A stretch of DNA of 64,000 nt from positions 496,001 through 560,000 of the forward strand of contig NZ_OW659496.1 of the NCBI RefSeq assembly GCF_940143175.1. The letters are read 5' to 3'. Below, piece after piece: positions 26,872-34,927 of the stretch. Made by a program: the position numbers and the translations under genes. The notes beneath the pieces are model-generated. The model saw nothing but the letters and a program-made list of their open reading frames with translations. It was not told where the DNA came from and did no database searches. The stretch comes from Erysipelothrix amsterdamensis. Lineage in GTDB: Bacteria > Bacillota_I > Bacilli_A > Erysipelotrichales > Erysipelotrichaceae. Each line of letters begins with the position of its first letter. Within the stretch, counting starts at the first letter, position 1.

Positions 26872-28282
26872 TACTAGGATTCCATTCGTGGTGGAAACTG
26901 CCTTGTTTGTCAACGCGTTCAAAGGTATGAGCACCGAACAAGTCACGTTGAGCTTGAATCAAGTTTGCATTTGAACGGCCATTACGGTAAGCATCGAAAT
27001 AACTGATTGCATTGGTAAAGGCTGGAACACTGATTCCAGATTGAATGGCAAGACCACACACATCACGTAAACTGCCTTGGTAGTCAAGAAGACTTTCTTT
27101 GAAAGATGCATCCAACATTAAGTTTTGTAGCTCAGGATTTAATGTATATGCATCTGTAATACGGTTTAAGAATTTCGCACGGATAATGCATCCTTCGCGG
27201 AATACCTTCGCAATCGCGCCAAAGTCTAAGTCCCATCCGTATTCTACGGAAGCATTTTTCATCAAGTCAAAACCTTGTGCATAAGCAATAATCTTACTTG
27301 CATACAAGGCTTGACGAACTTGTTCAATAAACGCTTCACGGTCATTAATTTGCGCATGAGGTGCTTCAAATCCAAGAATATCTTGTGCTTGAACACGTTC
27401 TTCTTTTTTCGCTGAAATAAAGCGGGCAAAGACTGCGGATGCAAGTAAGGAAGCATCGGTACCGGTATTTAATGCTTCTTCGGCAGTCCATTTACCTGTT
27501 CCCTTTTGAGCAGCTGTATCTAAAATGACATCCACCATATGTTTACCAGTATCCGGATCCAATTCACCAAAGATTTGTGCTGTAATTTCAATTAAGAAAC
27601 TATCAAGTTCACCGTGATTCCAATCAGTAAAGATTGCTTCAAGTTCTTCATTCGAAAAACCACCAACATGTTTTAAAATTGAATAACTTTCCGCAATTAA
27701 TTGCATATCTGCATATTCAATTCCATTATGGACCATTTTGACATAATGACCTGCACCGTTTTCACCAATATAAGTACAGCATGGTTCGCCTTGCGCTTTT
27801 GCAGAAACATCTTCTAATATATTTGAAACAAATTGATAAGCGTCTTTACTTCCACCTGGCATAATAGCAGGACCAAAACGTGCACCTTCTTCACCACCAG
27901 AAATACCAACACCTAAATAACGGAATCCAAGTGCTTCGATTTCTTGGGTACGACGAATCGTATCTTTGAAATTTGAATTACCACCATCCATGATGATGTC
28001 ACCCTTGTTAAGGAGTGGAATTAAATTTTCAATTACTTTATCGACAGCAGGTCCCGCTTTAACCATAAGGATGATTTTACGAGGTGCTTCGAGTGAAGTA
28101 ACAAAATCTTCTAAGCTTTCGAAAAGACTTAAATTTTCGTGTGGGTTTTCTTGAATTACTTTTTGACCAACAGCATATGTACGATTATAGATCGATACAT
28201 TATAACCGTGATCAGCCATATTAAGGGCTAGGTTTGACCCCATGACTGCAAGTCCAATAACACCTATATCATTTTTTTTCAT
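26858..28282 (-). CDS. gnd: 6-phosphogluconate dehydrogenase (decarboxylating)
   Basis: 474 aa, full length. N-terminal NADP fold GVIGLAVMGSNLALN, then IMDGGNSNFKDT, the active-site ISGGEEGARFGPAIMPGG and KMVHNGIEY with the catalytic Lys. The C-terminal tail (RTD/RRD-type in the family) is shorter and ends WNPSNEAK. ATG 28282 is supported by GGAGG at 7-nt spacing. It is the first gene of the gnd-zwf operon. Confidence 0.95.
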   Translation of the reverse strand: MKKNDIGVIGLAVMGSNLALNMADHGYNVSIYNRTYAVGQKVIQENPHENLSLFESLEDFVTSLEAPRKIILMVKAGPAVDKVIENLIPLLNKGDIIMDGGNSNFKDTIRRTQEIEALGFRYLGVGISGGEEGARFGPAIMPGGSKDAYQFVSNILEDVSAKAQGEPCCTYIGENGAGHYVKMVHNGIEYADMQLIAESYSILKHVGGFSNEELEAIFTDWNHGELDSFLIEITAQIFGELDPDTGKHMVDVILDTAAQKGTGKWTAEEALNTGTDASLLASAVFARFISAKKEERVQAQDILGFEAPHAQINDREAFIEQVRQALYASKIIAYAQGFDLMKNASVEYGWDLDFGAIAKVFREGCIIRAKFLNRITDAYTLNPELQNLMLDASFKESLLDYQGSLRDVCGLAIQSGISVPAFTNAISYFDAYRNGRSNANLIQAQRDLFGAHTFERVDKQGSFHHEWNPSNEAK

Positions 28283-28320
28283 AATTACCTCCAAAGTCTA
28301 TAACTATTGTACAAAAATCC

Positions 28321-28338
28321 AGGCTAATAAACTAGCCT
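28321..28338 (-). promoter_or_regulatory. Inverted repeat in the gnd leader or promoter
   Basis: AGGCTA-N6-TAGCCT lies ~40 nt upstream of the gnd start, just ahead of a possible -10 TACAAT (28306-28311 on the minus strand). It could be an operator or a leader hairpin. Confidence 0.35.
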
Positions 28339-28356
28339 TATAACTTAGACCACAAA

Positions 28357-28386
28357 GAAAAAAAACGAGTTAGACTCGTTTTTTAA
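28357..28386 (-). terminator. Terminator of gpmA
   Basis: AAAACGAGT-N3-ACTCGTTTT with a T-run on the minus strand, directly after the gpmA stop. Confidence 0.8.
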
Positions 28387-28388
28387 AT

Positions 28389-29138
28389 TTATTTAGCTTT
28401 TCCTTGGTTTGCGACTGCTTCCATTTTAGCTTTAAGTGCTTCTTGGTCACCGAGGTAGTATTTGTTTACAACATTAAAGTCGTTATCAAATTCATAAACC
28501 AAAGGAACACCTGTAGGAATGTTTACCTTCATAATTTCGTCATCAGTCATATTGTCAAAATATTTAACAAGTGAACGTAATGAGTTACCATGAGCAACAA
28601 TAAGAACACGTTTTCCATCTAACATTTGAGGTTTAATTGTTTCTTCAAAATAAGGAACAGCACGTTCAATTGTTTCTTTTAAGGATTCGTGTAATGGTAA
28701 GATATCTTTATCTTCTACATTACGGTATGCTTCCATGTTACGTGGAGCACGTTCGTCAGTAGGATCTAATTCTGGAGGTTTAACGTCAAATGAACGTCTC
28801 CAAATAAGAACTTGGTCTTCACCATATTTCGCAGCTGTTTCAGCTTTATCTAAACCTTGTAACGCACCATAGTGACGTTCGTTAAGTCTCCAATCTTTAA
28901 CGATTGGTAACCATGTACGTTCCATTTCATTCAAAATATTGTCCATAGTATGGATTGCACGTTTTAAGTATGAAGTATAAACGATATCAAAATCGTAACC
29001 TTCTTCTTTAAGCATACGTCCACCAAGTTTAGCTTCTTCTACACCTTTTTCTGAAAGTTCTACATCAGCCCATCCAGTAAAGAGGTTCTTTTCGTTCCAT
29101 TCACTTTCACCGTGACGAACTACAACTAATTTCATCAT
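28389..29138 (-). CDS. gpmA: 2,3-bisphosphoglycerate-dependent phosphoglycerate mutase
   Basis: 249 aa, cofactor-dependent type. It interconverts 3- and 2-phosphoglycerate in glycolysis. Catalytic [10 protein letters not shown] at the N-terminus, [26 protein letters not shown] with the proton-donor Glu, RSFDVKPP and the second catalytic His in [14 protein letters not shown] lies 8 nt before ATG 29138. Monocistronic, between its own terminator and a divergent nitroreductase gene. Confidence 0.95.
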   Translation of the reverse strand: MMKLVVVRHGESEWNEKNLFTGWADVELSEKGVEEAKLGGRMLKEEGYDFDIVYTSYLKRAIHTMDNILNEMERTWLPIVKDWRLNERHYGALQGLDKAETAAKYGEDQVLIWRRSFDVKPPELDPTDERAPRNMEAYRNVEDKDILPLHESLKETIERAVPYFEETIKPQMLDGKRVLIVAHGNSLRSLVKYFDNMTDDEIMKVNIPTGVPLVYEFDNDFNVVNKYYLGDQEALKAKMEAVANQGKAK

Positions 29139-29252
29139 AATCAATTCCTCCTAGTTCTTTAATCATTTTACACCATTCCTTTTCTAAAATCTACATTAAC
29201 CAGACTAGTTCACAAACTTGAAAATTACACAAACATCTTTAGAGCATATGGT

Positions 29253-29282
29253 TTGAATTAACATAGTCAACAACTATATAAT
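29253..29282 (+). promoter_or_regulatory. Promoter of the nitroreductase gene
   Basis: TTGAAT (29253-29258), 18-nt spacer, TATAAT (29277-29282), 40 nt before the ATG. Confidence 0.55.
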
Positions 29283-29321
29283 ATAATTCGTAAAACATAG
29301 TGACTCAGGAGGTAAAATGTC

Positions 29322-29918
29322 ATGACTAAGATTTTTGAAGATTTAGAACTTAGACGTTCTCGATATGGATTATCAAAGGAAGCGGTTTTAACCGAAGAAG
29401 AAGTAATCGAATTGGTGGAAGCATCAGTTCAACATACACCTTCAGCATTTAACGCACAAACACAACGCGCAGTCGTTTTATTTGGAAAACACAGTGATGC
29501 ATTCTGGGACTTAACCCGCGAAGCATTACGCGAAGTAGCACCTGAAGAAGGATTTGAAAATACAGTAGCGAAATTAGAAAGTTTCAAACAAGGTCAAGGT
29601 ACAATTCTTTATTATATTGATACCGATGTTGTGAAAGGCTTACAAGATCAATTTGCACTTTATGCAGATAATTTCCCAATTTGGGCAGAACAAGAAAACG
29701 GAATGATGCAATTGGTAACATGGACTGCTCTTGCCGGAGCGGGAATCGGTGCATCCGTACAACATTACAACCCACTTGTGGATGCAAGTGCTGCAGAGGC
29801 ATTTGAAATTCCATCAAGTTGGAAATTAGTTGCGCAAATGCCATTTGGTAAAGCAATTGATGAAGTTCAACCTAAAACACTACAAGATGTGAAGGGTAAA
29901 GTTAAAGTCTTTAAATAA
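29322..29918 (+). CDS. Nitroreductase family FMN oxidoreductase
   Basis: 198 aa resembling the YdfN/HBN1-type nitroreductases. RRSRYGLSKE at the N-terminus and PSAFNAQTQRAVVLFG correspond to the FMN phosphate/isoalloxazine site, and GAGIGASVQHYNPLVD to the C-terminal FMN-contact segment. Such enzymes reduce nitro-compounds or quinones with NAD(P)H; the natural substrate is unknown. AGGAGG precedes the ATG. It is transcribed alone with a strong terminator. Confidence 0.85.
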   Translation: MTKIFEDLELRRSRYGLSKEAVLTEEEVIELVEASVQHTPSAFNAQTQRAVVLFGKHSDAFWDLTREALREVAPEEGFENTVAKLESFKQGQGTILYYIDTDVVKGLQDQFALYADNFPIWAEQENGMMQLVTWTALAGAGIGASVQHYNPLVDASAAEAFEIPSSWKLVAQMPFGKAIDEVQPKTLQDVKGKVKVFK

Positions 29919-29920
29919 GT

Positions 29921-29958
29921 AAAAAAAAACAATCAGATTGAGCTGATTGTTTTTTTTA
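29921..29958. terminator. Bidirectional terminator between nitroreductase and hydrolase genes
   Basis: AAAACAATCAG-ATTGAG-CTGATTGTTTT with A and T runs on both sides; convergent genes. Confidence 0.9.
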
Positions 29959-30732
29959 TTCTACTTTATATATTTGAATCGTGTCATCGTCATCAAAGAA
30001 ATGATAAGCTAAATCAGAAAACGATTCAGGATGGGCAAGCACCGCTGGATACTTCCCATTTTTAAACAAATAAATCGAGGTATGTCGAACTTTTTTAAGC
30101 AGACAATTATAAATATGAATGTAATGACATTTACGAATGCGCTGATCATCACGACAACCCGTTAAAAGAAGGGGAGCACGTAAGTTACTCAAATCATCGA
30201 AGTAGGGCGTATTCCCAAATTCTAAGATCGCTTTAGTTTCATTTACCACTGTTGTGTGCCATTTTTTCCCATGAATTCTTCGGAGGTTAAATTTTCCCGG
30301 TATACTGGAAAGTAACTTTCGACGCTCAAGTGCGAGCGATTCAAGAAATTGAGGACTTGATGATTCACCTTGAAAGTTATCAGCTATGATTTTATGGATA
30401 CGTCCTGGCTCTTTGAGGGCAATGTTAACAGCAACAATAGCACCACCACTCATTCCCACTAACTTCACATCACGATAATCTTTAATATGAATAAGTTCTA
30501 ACACTTGAGCGGCTTCATAAGCCCAAATATCAAGCGGGAATGCATCAATTTGTTCGGATTTTCCATAACCTAAAAAATCAATAAGCACGACTTTAAAGTC
30601 ATCTTTATATAAATCAATAATCGGTTTAAAAACATCAGATGATGATGCATTACCATGTAGGAAAATTAAGGGGTCTCCCATACCGAATTCTTCATAAAAG
30701 ATCTCATGCCCCATAAAATTAAAATAAGACAT
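29956..30732 (-). CDS. Alpha/beta hydrolase
   Basis: 258 aa. Oxyanion-hole LIFLHGNASSS (~22-32), DFLGYGKSEQ (~51-60) and the nucleophile elbow LVGMSGGAIVAV with Ser near 96. The acid is probably Asp in LLTGCRDDQR. The usual C-terminal catalytic His is probably in VLAHPESF. Substrate unknown. AGGTTACAC precedes the ATG weakly. It diverges from glmS. Confidence 0.75.
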   Translation of the reverse strand: MSYFNFMGHEIFYEEFGMGDPLIFLHGNASSSDVFKPIIDLYKDDFKVVLIDFLGYGKSEQIDAFPLDIWAYEAAQVLELIHIKDYRDVKLVGMSGGAIVAVNIALKEPGRIHKIIADNFQGESSSPQFLESLALERRKLLSSIPGKFNLRRIHGKKWHTTVVNETKAILEFGNTPYFDDLSNLRAPLLLTGCRDDQRIRKCHYIHIYNCLLKKVRHTSIYLFKNGKYPAVLAHPESFSDLAYHFFDDDDTIQIYKVE

Positions 30733-30860
30733 TGTGTAACCTCCAAAATTACAATATGCACATTATAGCAAACTCTTATGAATAAAACACAAAGAATGAT
30801 TAAGTTCTAATTATTACCCCAAATAGATGTTTAAGAAAAAAAATAATAAGGATAAAAAAG

Positions 30861-30873
30861 ACTGTGATAAAAT
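30861..30873 (+). promoter_or_regulatory. Possible extended -10 of glmS
   Basis: TGTGATAAAAT resembles an extended -10 about 30 nt upstream of the ribozyme cleavage site. No good -35 was seen. Confidence 0.3.
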
Positions 30874-30900
30874 AGAAAAAGAAAGGAGGATTTATAGGAA

Positions 30901-31030
30901 TACAAGCGCCTGGCTCATAGAGAGCGACGAGGAAAGAGGAGAATCGAGACTTCGGCGGATGCCTCTTCGGTTATATGGAATCGTAAGATAAGGACAAATA
31001 GAACAAATCCCTTATCAACCATAATCTTAA
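30901..31030 (+). ncRNA. glmS ribozyme/riboswitch
   Basis: The 5' leader of glmS contains the hallmark pieces in order: AAGCGCCTGG (cleavage expected between A30905 and G30906), GACGAGG, ATCGA, and CTTCGGCGGATGCCTC, followed by a pairing GATAAGG / CCTTATC that fits the distal stem. Glucosamine-6-phosphate acts as cofactor for self-cleavage, which leads to mRNA decay and feedback control of amino-sugar synthesis. Confidence 0.95.
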
Positions 31031-31050
31031 AATAATAGGAGATATATAAT

Positions 31051-32862
31051 ATGTGTGGAATTGTAGGATATGTTGGCACGCGAAATGCTGTCGACGTTTT
31101 AAGCGTGGGATTATCCCACTTAGAGTACCGAGGGTATGACTCAGTTGGTTTAGCGATTCAAGAAAGAAAAAAAATAAAAACGTATAAAGAAAAAGGAAAA
31201 ATTAAGAATTTAGAAAAGCAACTTGAAACAGCTCGTAAAGGTGAACCTTCCTGTGGTATTGGACATACGCGTTGGGCAACGCATGGTCGTGCGACTAAAA
31301 ATAACGCACACCCACATGGCACAGAAAATGTAGTGTTGGTACATAATGGCATTATTGAAAATTATTTAGAGTTGAAAGAAGAATTATTAGCACTTGGTTA
31401 CAGTTTTGTATCAGAGACAGATTCTGAGGTTGCGGCCAAGTATTTGGATTATCTAATAAAGCAATCAATCTCAAATCAAAAAGCCATTGAATTACTGTGT
31501 GACCGGATTCGTGGTAGTTATGCTTTTGCGATCATGTTTTTAAACGAACAGGATGTTCTTTATGGTGTTCGGCACGGCAGTCCATTGTGTTTAGGTATTG
31601 GAAAAGAAGAAATGTTTCTCGGTTCGGATATGTCACCCATTTTGAGTTATACCAATGAGTACATGCTGCTCGATGATCGTGAGATTGTTCGTCTTGAATC
31701 GGATTCGTTTGTGGTGTACCGATCCGATGGTATCGAAGTTAAAGATAAAGTAATTCATTTTGCGAATTGGAATCAAGAATCATCCGATCGACAATTGTTT
31801 GAGCATTTTATGCTTAAGGAAATACATGAACAACCTGATGTACTTGATCGAACTTTACGAACTTATACACAAGCTGATGATGAGGGTTCGTTAAATGTTT
31901 CCTTGCCCATCCCGTGTGATTTCTTTACAAACATTAAAACCATCCACATTATTGCATGTGGAACGGCCCTTTATGCAGGGTTATGCGCAAAGTATTGGAT
32001 TGAAGATGAAACAGATTATCGAGTCATGATTCATACAGCAAGTGAGTTCCGCTATAATCCTTTAAAACTCAATGACGCTGATTGTGCATGGTTTATTTCT
32101 CAAAGTGGGGAAACAGCAGACAGTCTTGCGTGTTTACGCATGGTGTCGAAACAAGGAATTCGAACACTTGGAATTGTGAACTCTCAAGGGTCTTCAATTG
32201 CGCGTGAGGTCGATGTGTGTATTTATACCTGTGCGGGATTTGAAAAGTCAGTTGCAAGTACAAAAGCATATACGGCGCAGTTAGCGTTGCTTTATCTCAT
32301 CACCTTAGTACTTCAAGACGCGAAACATCCCCACCAAGCACTTGTCAAGCTTCAACAATGTATCACCGCTCAACAATCTTTACTTGAACAAAAAGATGAG
32401 ATTCAGATACTTGCACGAAAGTTTATAGATGTCTCGGCTGTGTTTTTCTTAGGTCGAGGTCTAGACTATGCGACGTCCGTTGAGGCATCGCTTAAACTGA
32501 AAGAAGTTTCCTATGTTATGAGTGATGCTTATCCAGCAGGAGAGTTAAAACATGGAACGCTTGCCTTGATTGATTCGGATGTTCTTTCTATTTTTACTTT
32601 AACGCAAAGGAACACCAAAGAAAAAACACTCAGCAATGTGCAAGAAGTTCAAGCAAGAGCGGGTACGGTTCTCATCATCAGCAGTGACGTTGATCTATCG
32701 AGTACTTATGACGAAGTTCTAACGATACCGAAGGTTGATGATGCATTGATGCCTTTTATTAGTGTGATTGCACATCAATTATTCGCGTATTATAGTGCAA
32801 ATATCAGAGACTGTGATATTGATTGTCCGCGTAATCTTGCGAAATCAGTTACAGTAGAATAA
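31051..32862 (+). CDS. glmS: Glutamine-fructose-6-phosphate aminotransferase (isomerizing)
   Basis: 603 aa. It makes glucosamine-6-phosphate for peptidoglycan. Cys2 of MCGIVGYVG is the N-terminal nucleophile of the glutaminase domain, with HTRWATHG and HNGIIENY typical of that domain (~1-235). Two SIS isomerase domains follow (IIACGTALYAG ~305; SQSGETADSL ~350; SVASTKAYTAQ ~395) and the C-terminus ends NLAKSVTVE, as in the family. AGGAGAT precedes the ATG. Feedback control by the ribozyme upstream. Confidence 0.96.
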   Translation: MCGIVGYVGTRNAVDVLSVGLSHLEYRGYDSVGLAIQERKKIKTYKEKGKIKNLEKQLETARKGEPSCGIGHTRWATHGRATKNNAHPHGTENVVLVHNGIIENYLELKEELLALGYSFVSETDSEVAAKYLDYLIKQSISNQKAIELLCDRIRGSYAFAIMFLNEQDVLYGVRHGSPLCLGIGKEEMFLGSDMSPILSYTNEYMLLDDREIVRLESDSFVVYRSDGIEVKDKVIHFANWNQESSDRQLFEHFMLKEIHEQPDVLDRTLRTYTQADDEGSLNVSLPIPCDFFTNIKTIHIIACGTALYAGLCAKYWIEDETDYRVMIHTASEFRYNPLKLNDADCAWFISQSGETADSLACLRMVSKQGIRTLGIVNSQGSSIAREVDVCIYTCAGFEKSVASTKAYTAQLALLYLITLVLQDAKHPHQALVKLQQCITAQQSLLEQKDEIQILARKFIDVSAVFFLGRGLDYATSVEASLKLKEVSYVMSDAYPAGELKHGTLALIDSDVLSIFTLTQRNTKEKTLSNVQEVQARAGTVLIISSDVDLSSTYDEVLTIPKVDDALMPFISVIAHQLFAYYSANIRDCDIDCPRNLAKSVTVE

Positions 32863-32892
32863 AAAAAACGTATCTTCGGATACGTTTTTTCG
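32861..32892. terminator. Bidirectional terminator between glmS and pepC
   Basis: AAAAAACGTATC-TTCG-GATACGTTTTTT with a UUCG tetraloop; T-runs in both directions. Confidence 0.9.
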
Positions 32893-32923
32893 TTTATCGT
32901 TGTGATTCAAGATACACTCAGTG

Positions 32924-34243
32924 CTATTTCACAAACGCAAGAGCCCCCATTGGATCCCATGGTTCAAGTTCAATAACTTCATCGCTTTCGAGAGCTTCAA
33001 GATAATCTTTTGGTACATATTTCTTATCTACCATAACTTGGTAGTTGTATTCATCAAACCATTCATCCGTCATGGTGTAATAGCCTTTACGTGCATTACG
33101 ATCAGTTCCCCAACTGTTTTCAACGTTCCAACGTGTTGGTTTTCCATTTTCATCCAAATTAACGCCGACAAAAACCATTGCATGTGTCATTAAACTATCG
33201 CCATAATCAAGACGACCGGCTTTATCGAGATTTAATTCAGTATTCAAAACGCCTTTGAAATCAAAGGCATCTTTAGCCATAATACCATTATCGCGATCAT
33301 GCATTTGTCCAACATCACATCCAAACCAGACAGGTTTTCCATCTTGAAGTTGCGCAATTGCAGCCTCTTTTAAGATATGACTGGGTGCATTCACATACTT
33401 AATTGGATCGGCTTCTTTTACCGTACCGAGATATTTAACAGTAAATGCTTTTCCATAAGGCTTATCTTTAGTAGGGGCATTAATAATACTTACTTTATCC
33501 TTAAGATTCCAACCTACATACTTATTCATAAAATCAACCGGTGTAATGGTATCGATTTTTTTATAGTTGCCATCTTTATCATGGTATTCATAACTGAATG
33601 ATTCAGGTGGTGTTCCAAGACATAAACATAGAATATGATAAATTTCATATAACATTTCATCTTTACTACGTGGGTTTTCGGATTCGCGCAGTTCATAAGC
33701 AAATTCACGAAGTTTTGAAGTGATGATTTTATTCATAAATGCGGAATTTGAACTGTGGTAGGTTTCAGGCATTGCTTCTTTAGGAACAACACCGTATTTT
33801 TCTAAGATTCCTTTAAACATATCCCATTGACCACCATCTTGAATAGGACCTGATAAAAGATGTTGAATTAAACGACCATCGGTTGGTTCGTCTTTAGTTT
33901 CTAGAATGCTTTCGAGAAAGTAATTTGCTTTTTCGAGTTTATCCCAAAAGAATGGATACGTTTCCGAGAATTCGAATGAATCAACGTTTAGACATCCAAG
34001 AACATCGGCGCGCATTGTGTTAAGGGATGCGAACATCCAGCAACGTCCACTTGCCTTTTGATTTGTAATTTGACCTGTTTTTGCTTGAACAGAAAAGGCA
34101 TCAGGGTAGCGTGATGATAATGAATGATCTACAGCGATGTCGTGAATTCCGTTGTGTGTCACTGCGTTTTCGAGCGTACAAGCCGCTTTATTATTTTGAT
34201 ATTCCGATTTAAATTCGGATAACAATGATTTTGAAATAGTCAT
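32924..34243 (-). CDS. pepC: Aminopeptidase C (bleomycin hydrolase family, C1 peptidase)
   Basis: 439 aa cytoplasmic cysteine aminopeptidase. Catalytic Cys in KASGRCWMFASLN (~67-79), His in SLMTHAMVFVG (~360) and Asn in VENSWGTD (~383). The C-terminal arm of PepC enzymes, which blocks the active site to enforce exopeptidase activity, ends here in GALAFVK. AGGAGGT precedes the ATG. Together with OppABCDF it would complete peptide use for nutrition. Two metalloregulator-like boxes surround its promoter. Confidence 0.94.
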   Translation of the reverse strand: MTISKSLLSEFKSEYQNNKAACTLENAVTHNGIHDIAVDHSLSSRYPDAFSVQAKTGQITNQKASGRCWMFASLNTMRADVLGCLNVDSFEFSETYPFFWDKLEKANYFLESILETKDEPTDGRLIQHLLSGPIQDGGQWDMFKGILEKYGVVPKEAMPETYHSSNSAFMNKIITSKLREFAYELRESENPRSKDEMLYEIYHILCLCLGTPPESFSYEYHDKDGNYKKIDTITPVDFMNKYVGWNLKDKVSIINAPTKDKPYGKAFTVKYLGTVKEADPIKYVNAPSHILKEAAIAQLQDGKPVWFGCDVGQMHDRDNGIMAKDAFDFKGVLNTELNLDKAGRLDYGDSLMTHAMVFVGVNLDENGKPTRWNVENSWGTDRNARKGYYTMTDEWFDEYNYQVMVDKKYVPKDYLEALESDEVIELEPWDPMGALAFVK

Positions 34244-34258
34244 TATAGGACCTCCTGT

Positions 34259-34284
34259 ATTAAATTAGGGACACCTAATTTAAT
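34259..34284 (-). promoter_or_regulatory. Perfect 11-bp inverted repeat (MntR/SirR-like box) downstream of the pepC -10
   Basis: ATTAAATTAGG-N4-CCTAATTTAAT. The TTAGG-N4-CCTAA arrangement matches the arm sequence and spacing of Gram-positive MntR/SirR (DtxR-family) boxes. It covers the predicted transcription start of pepC. Confidence 0.6.
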
Positions 34285-34288
34285 TGGT

Positions 34289-34317
34289 ATTATACGCCTG
34301 TATAATAAGTGTGTCAA
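34289..34317 (-). promoter_or_regulatory. pepC promoter
   Basis: On the minus strand TTGACA (34312-34317) and TATAAT (34289-34294) with a 17-nt spacer: a perfect consensus sigma-A promoter, so repression is probably needed to control it. Confidence 0.8.
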
Positions 34318-34318
34318 G

Positions 34319-34335
34319 AAAGGCTAACCTAATTT
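34319..34335 (-). promoter_or_regulatory. Second MntR/SirR-like box, upstream of the pepC -35
   Basis: Minus strand AAATTAGGTTAGCCTTT keeps TTAGG-TTAG-CCT of the MntR/SirR consensus with a mismatched last two positions. It abuts the -35 of pepC. Confidence 0.5.
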
Positions 34336-34342
34336 CTATCCT

Positions 34343-34369
34343 TTAGCACTCTAATGTTGACAGTGCTAA
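34343..34369 (+). promoter_or_regulatory. CIRCE element 1 (HrcA operator)
   Basis: TTAGCACTC-N9-CAGTGCTAA, one mismatch from the CIRCE consensus, overlapping the -35 of hsp20. Confidence 0.9.
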
Positions 34370-34384
34370 AGGATGTGGTATACT
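34357..34384 (+). promoter_or_regulatory. hsp20 promoter
   Basis: TTGACA (34357-34362), 16-nt spacer, TATACT (34379-34384), lying between and partly within two CIRCE elements. Confidence 0.75.
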
Positions 34385-34393
34385 AAGGGTGTA

Positions 34394-34420
34394 ATAGCAC
34401 TCTGTTAATGGGAGTGCTAA
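34394..34420 (+). promoter_or_regulatory. CIRCE element 2 (HrcA operator)
   Basis: ATAGCACTC-N9-GAGTGCTAA, one mismatch from consensus, placed in the start region of the hsp20 transcript. Confidence 0.9.
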
Positions 34421-34436
34421 AATAGGAGGTAATTAT

Positions 34437-34829
34437 ATGAAACAAACAGTAAGACCGACAACACTTTTAGAAAGCTTGTTTGGAGACGATTTTATGAATA
34501 ACGCAGGTTATGGAACCGGTATTGATATCTATCGTGAAAATGGAAGTTATTACGTAGAAATTGAAATGCCAGGATTTGAAAAGGAAGATATTGATATCGA
34601 ATTTAGTGGTGATATCTTATCCATTCAAGCAACACGTCGTGAATCAGAAGAGAGCGAAGCGAAAAATTACTTTTATCGATCACGAAATCAAAGAAATATT
34701 AAACGACAAATTCGTTTTGCGGAAGTTGATGCGAATGCAATTGATGCAAGTTACGAACAAGGTGTACTCCAAATTACACTTCCAACAAAAGTTGAAGAAC
34801 AGAACTCTAGTAAGATTCGTGTTCAGTAG
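34437..34829 (+). CDS. hsp20: Small heat shock protein (Hsp20/alpha-crystallin)
   Basis: 130 aa. The alpha-crystallin domain (~25-118) contains GIDIYRENGSYYVEIEMPGF and the conserved A-x-x-x-x-G-x-L motif ASYEQGVLQITLP, followed by a short tail with IRV, the I-x-V motif used in oligomerisation. It holds unfolding proteins without ATP. Double CIRCE control indicates HrcA repression released on heat stress. AGGAGGT precedes the ATG. Confidence 0.93.
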   Translation: MKQTVRPTTLLESLFGDDFMNNAGYGTGIDIYRENGSYYVEIEMPGFEKEDIDIEFSGDILSIQATRRESEESEAKNYFYRSRNQRNIKRQIRFAEVDANAIDASYEQGVLQITLPTKVEEQNSSKIRVQ

Positions 34830-34858
34830 AAAAGAGGAGAAATCCTCTTTTTTTTATT
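34830..34858 (+). terminator. Terminator of hsp20
   Basis: AAAAGAGGA-GAAA-TCCTCTTTT followed by T-run, right after the stop. Confidence 0.9.
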
Positions 34859-34927
34859 TGTTAATTTTTGGTGAACAATGCTCACCTTCGAACGAAGGGT
34901 GTTATAATTTAAGTGGAGTTGATGCAA

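Noticed and set aside
34870-34886. GGTGA-N7-TCACC repeat upstream of cca as operator
   Set aside because: Short and not aligned with the promoter in a telling way; may be chance.
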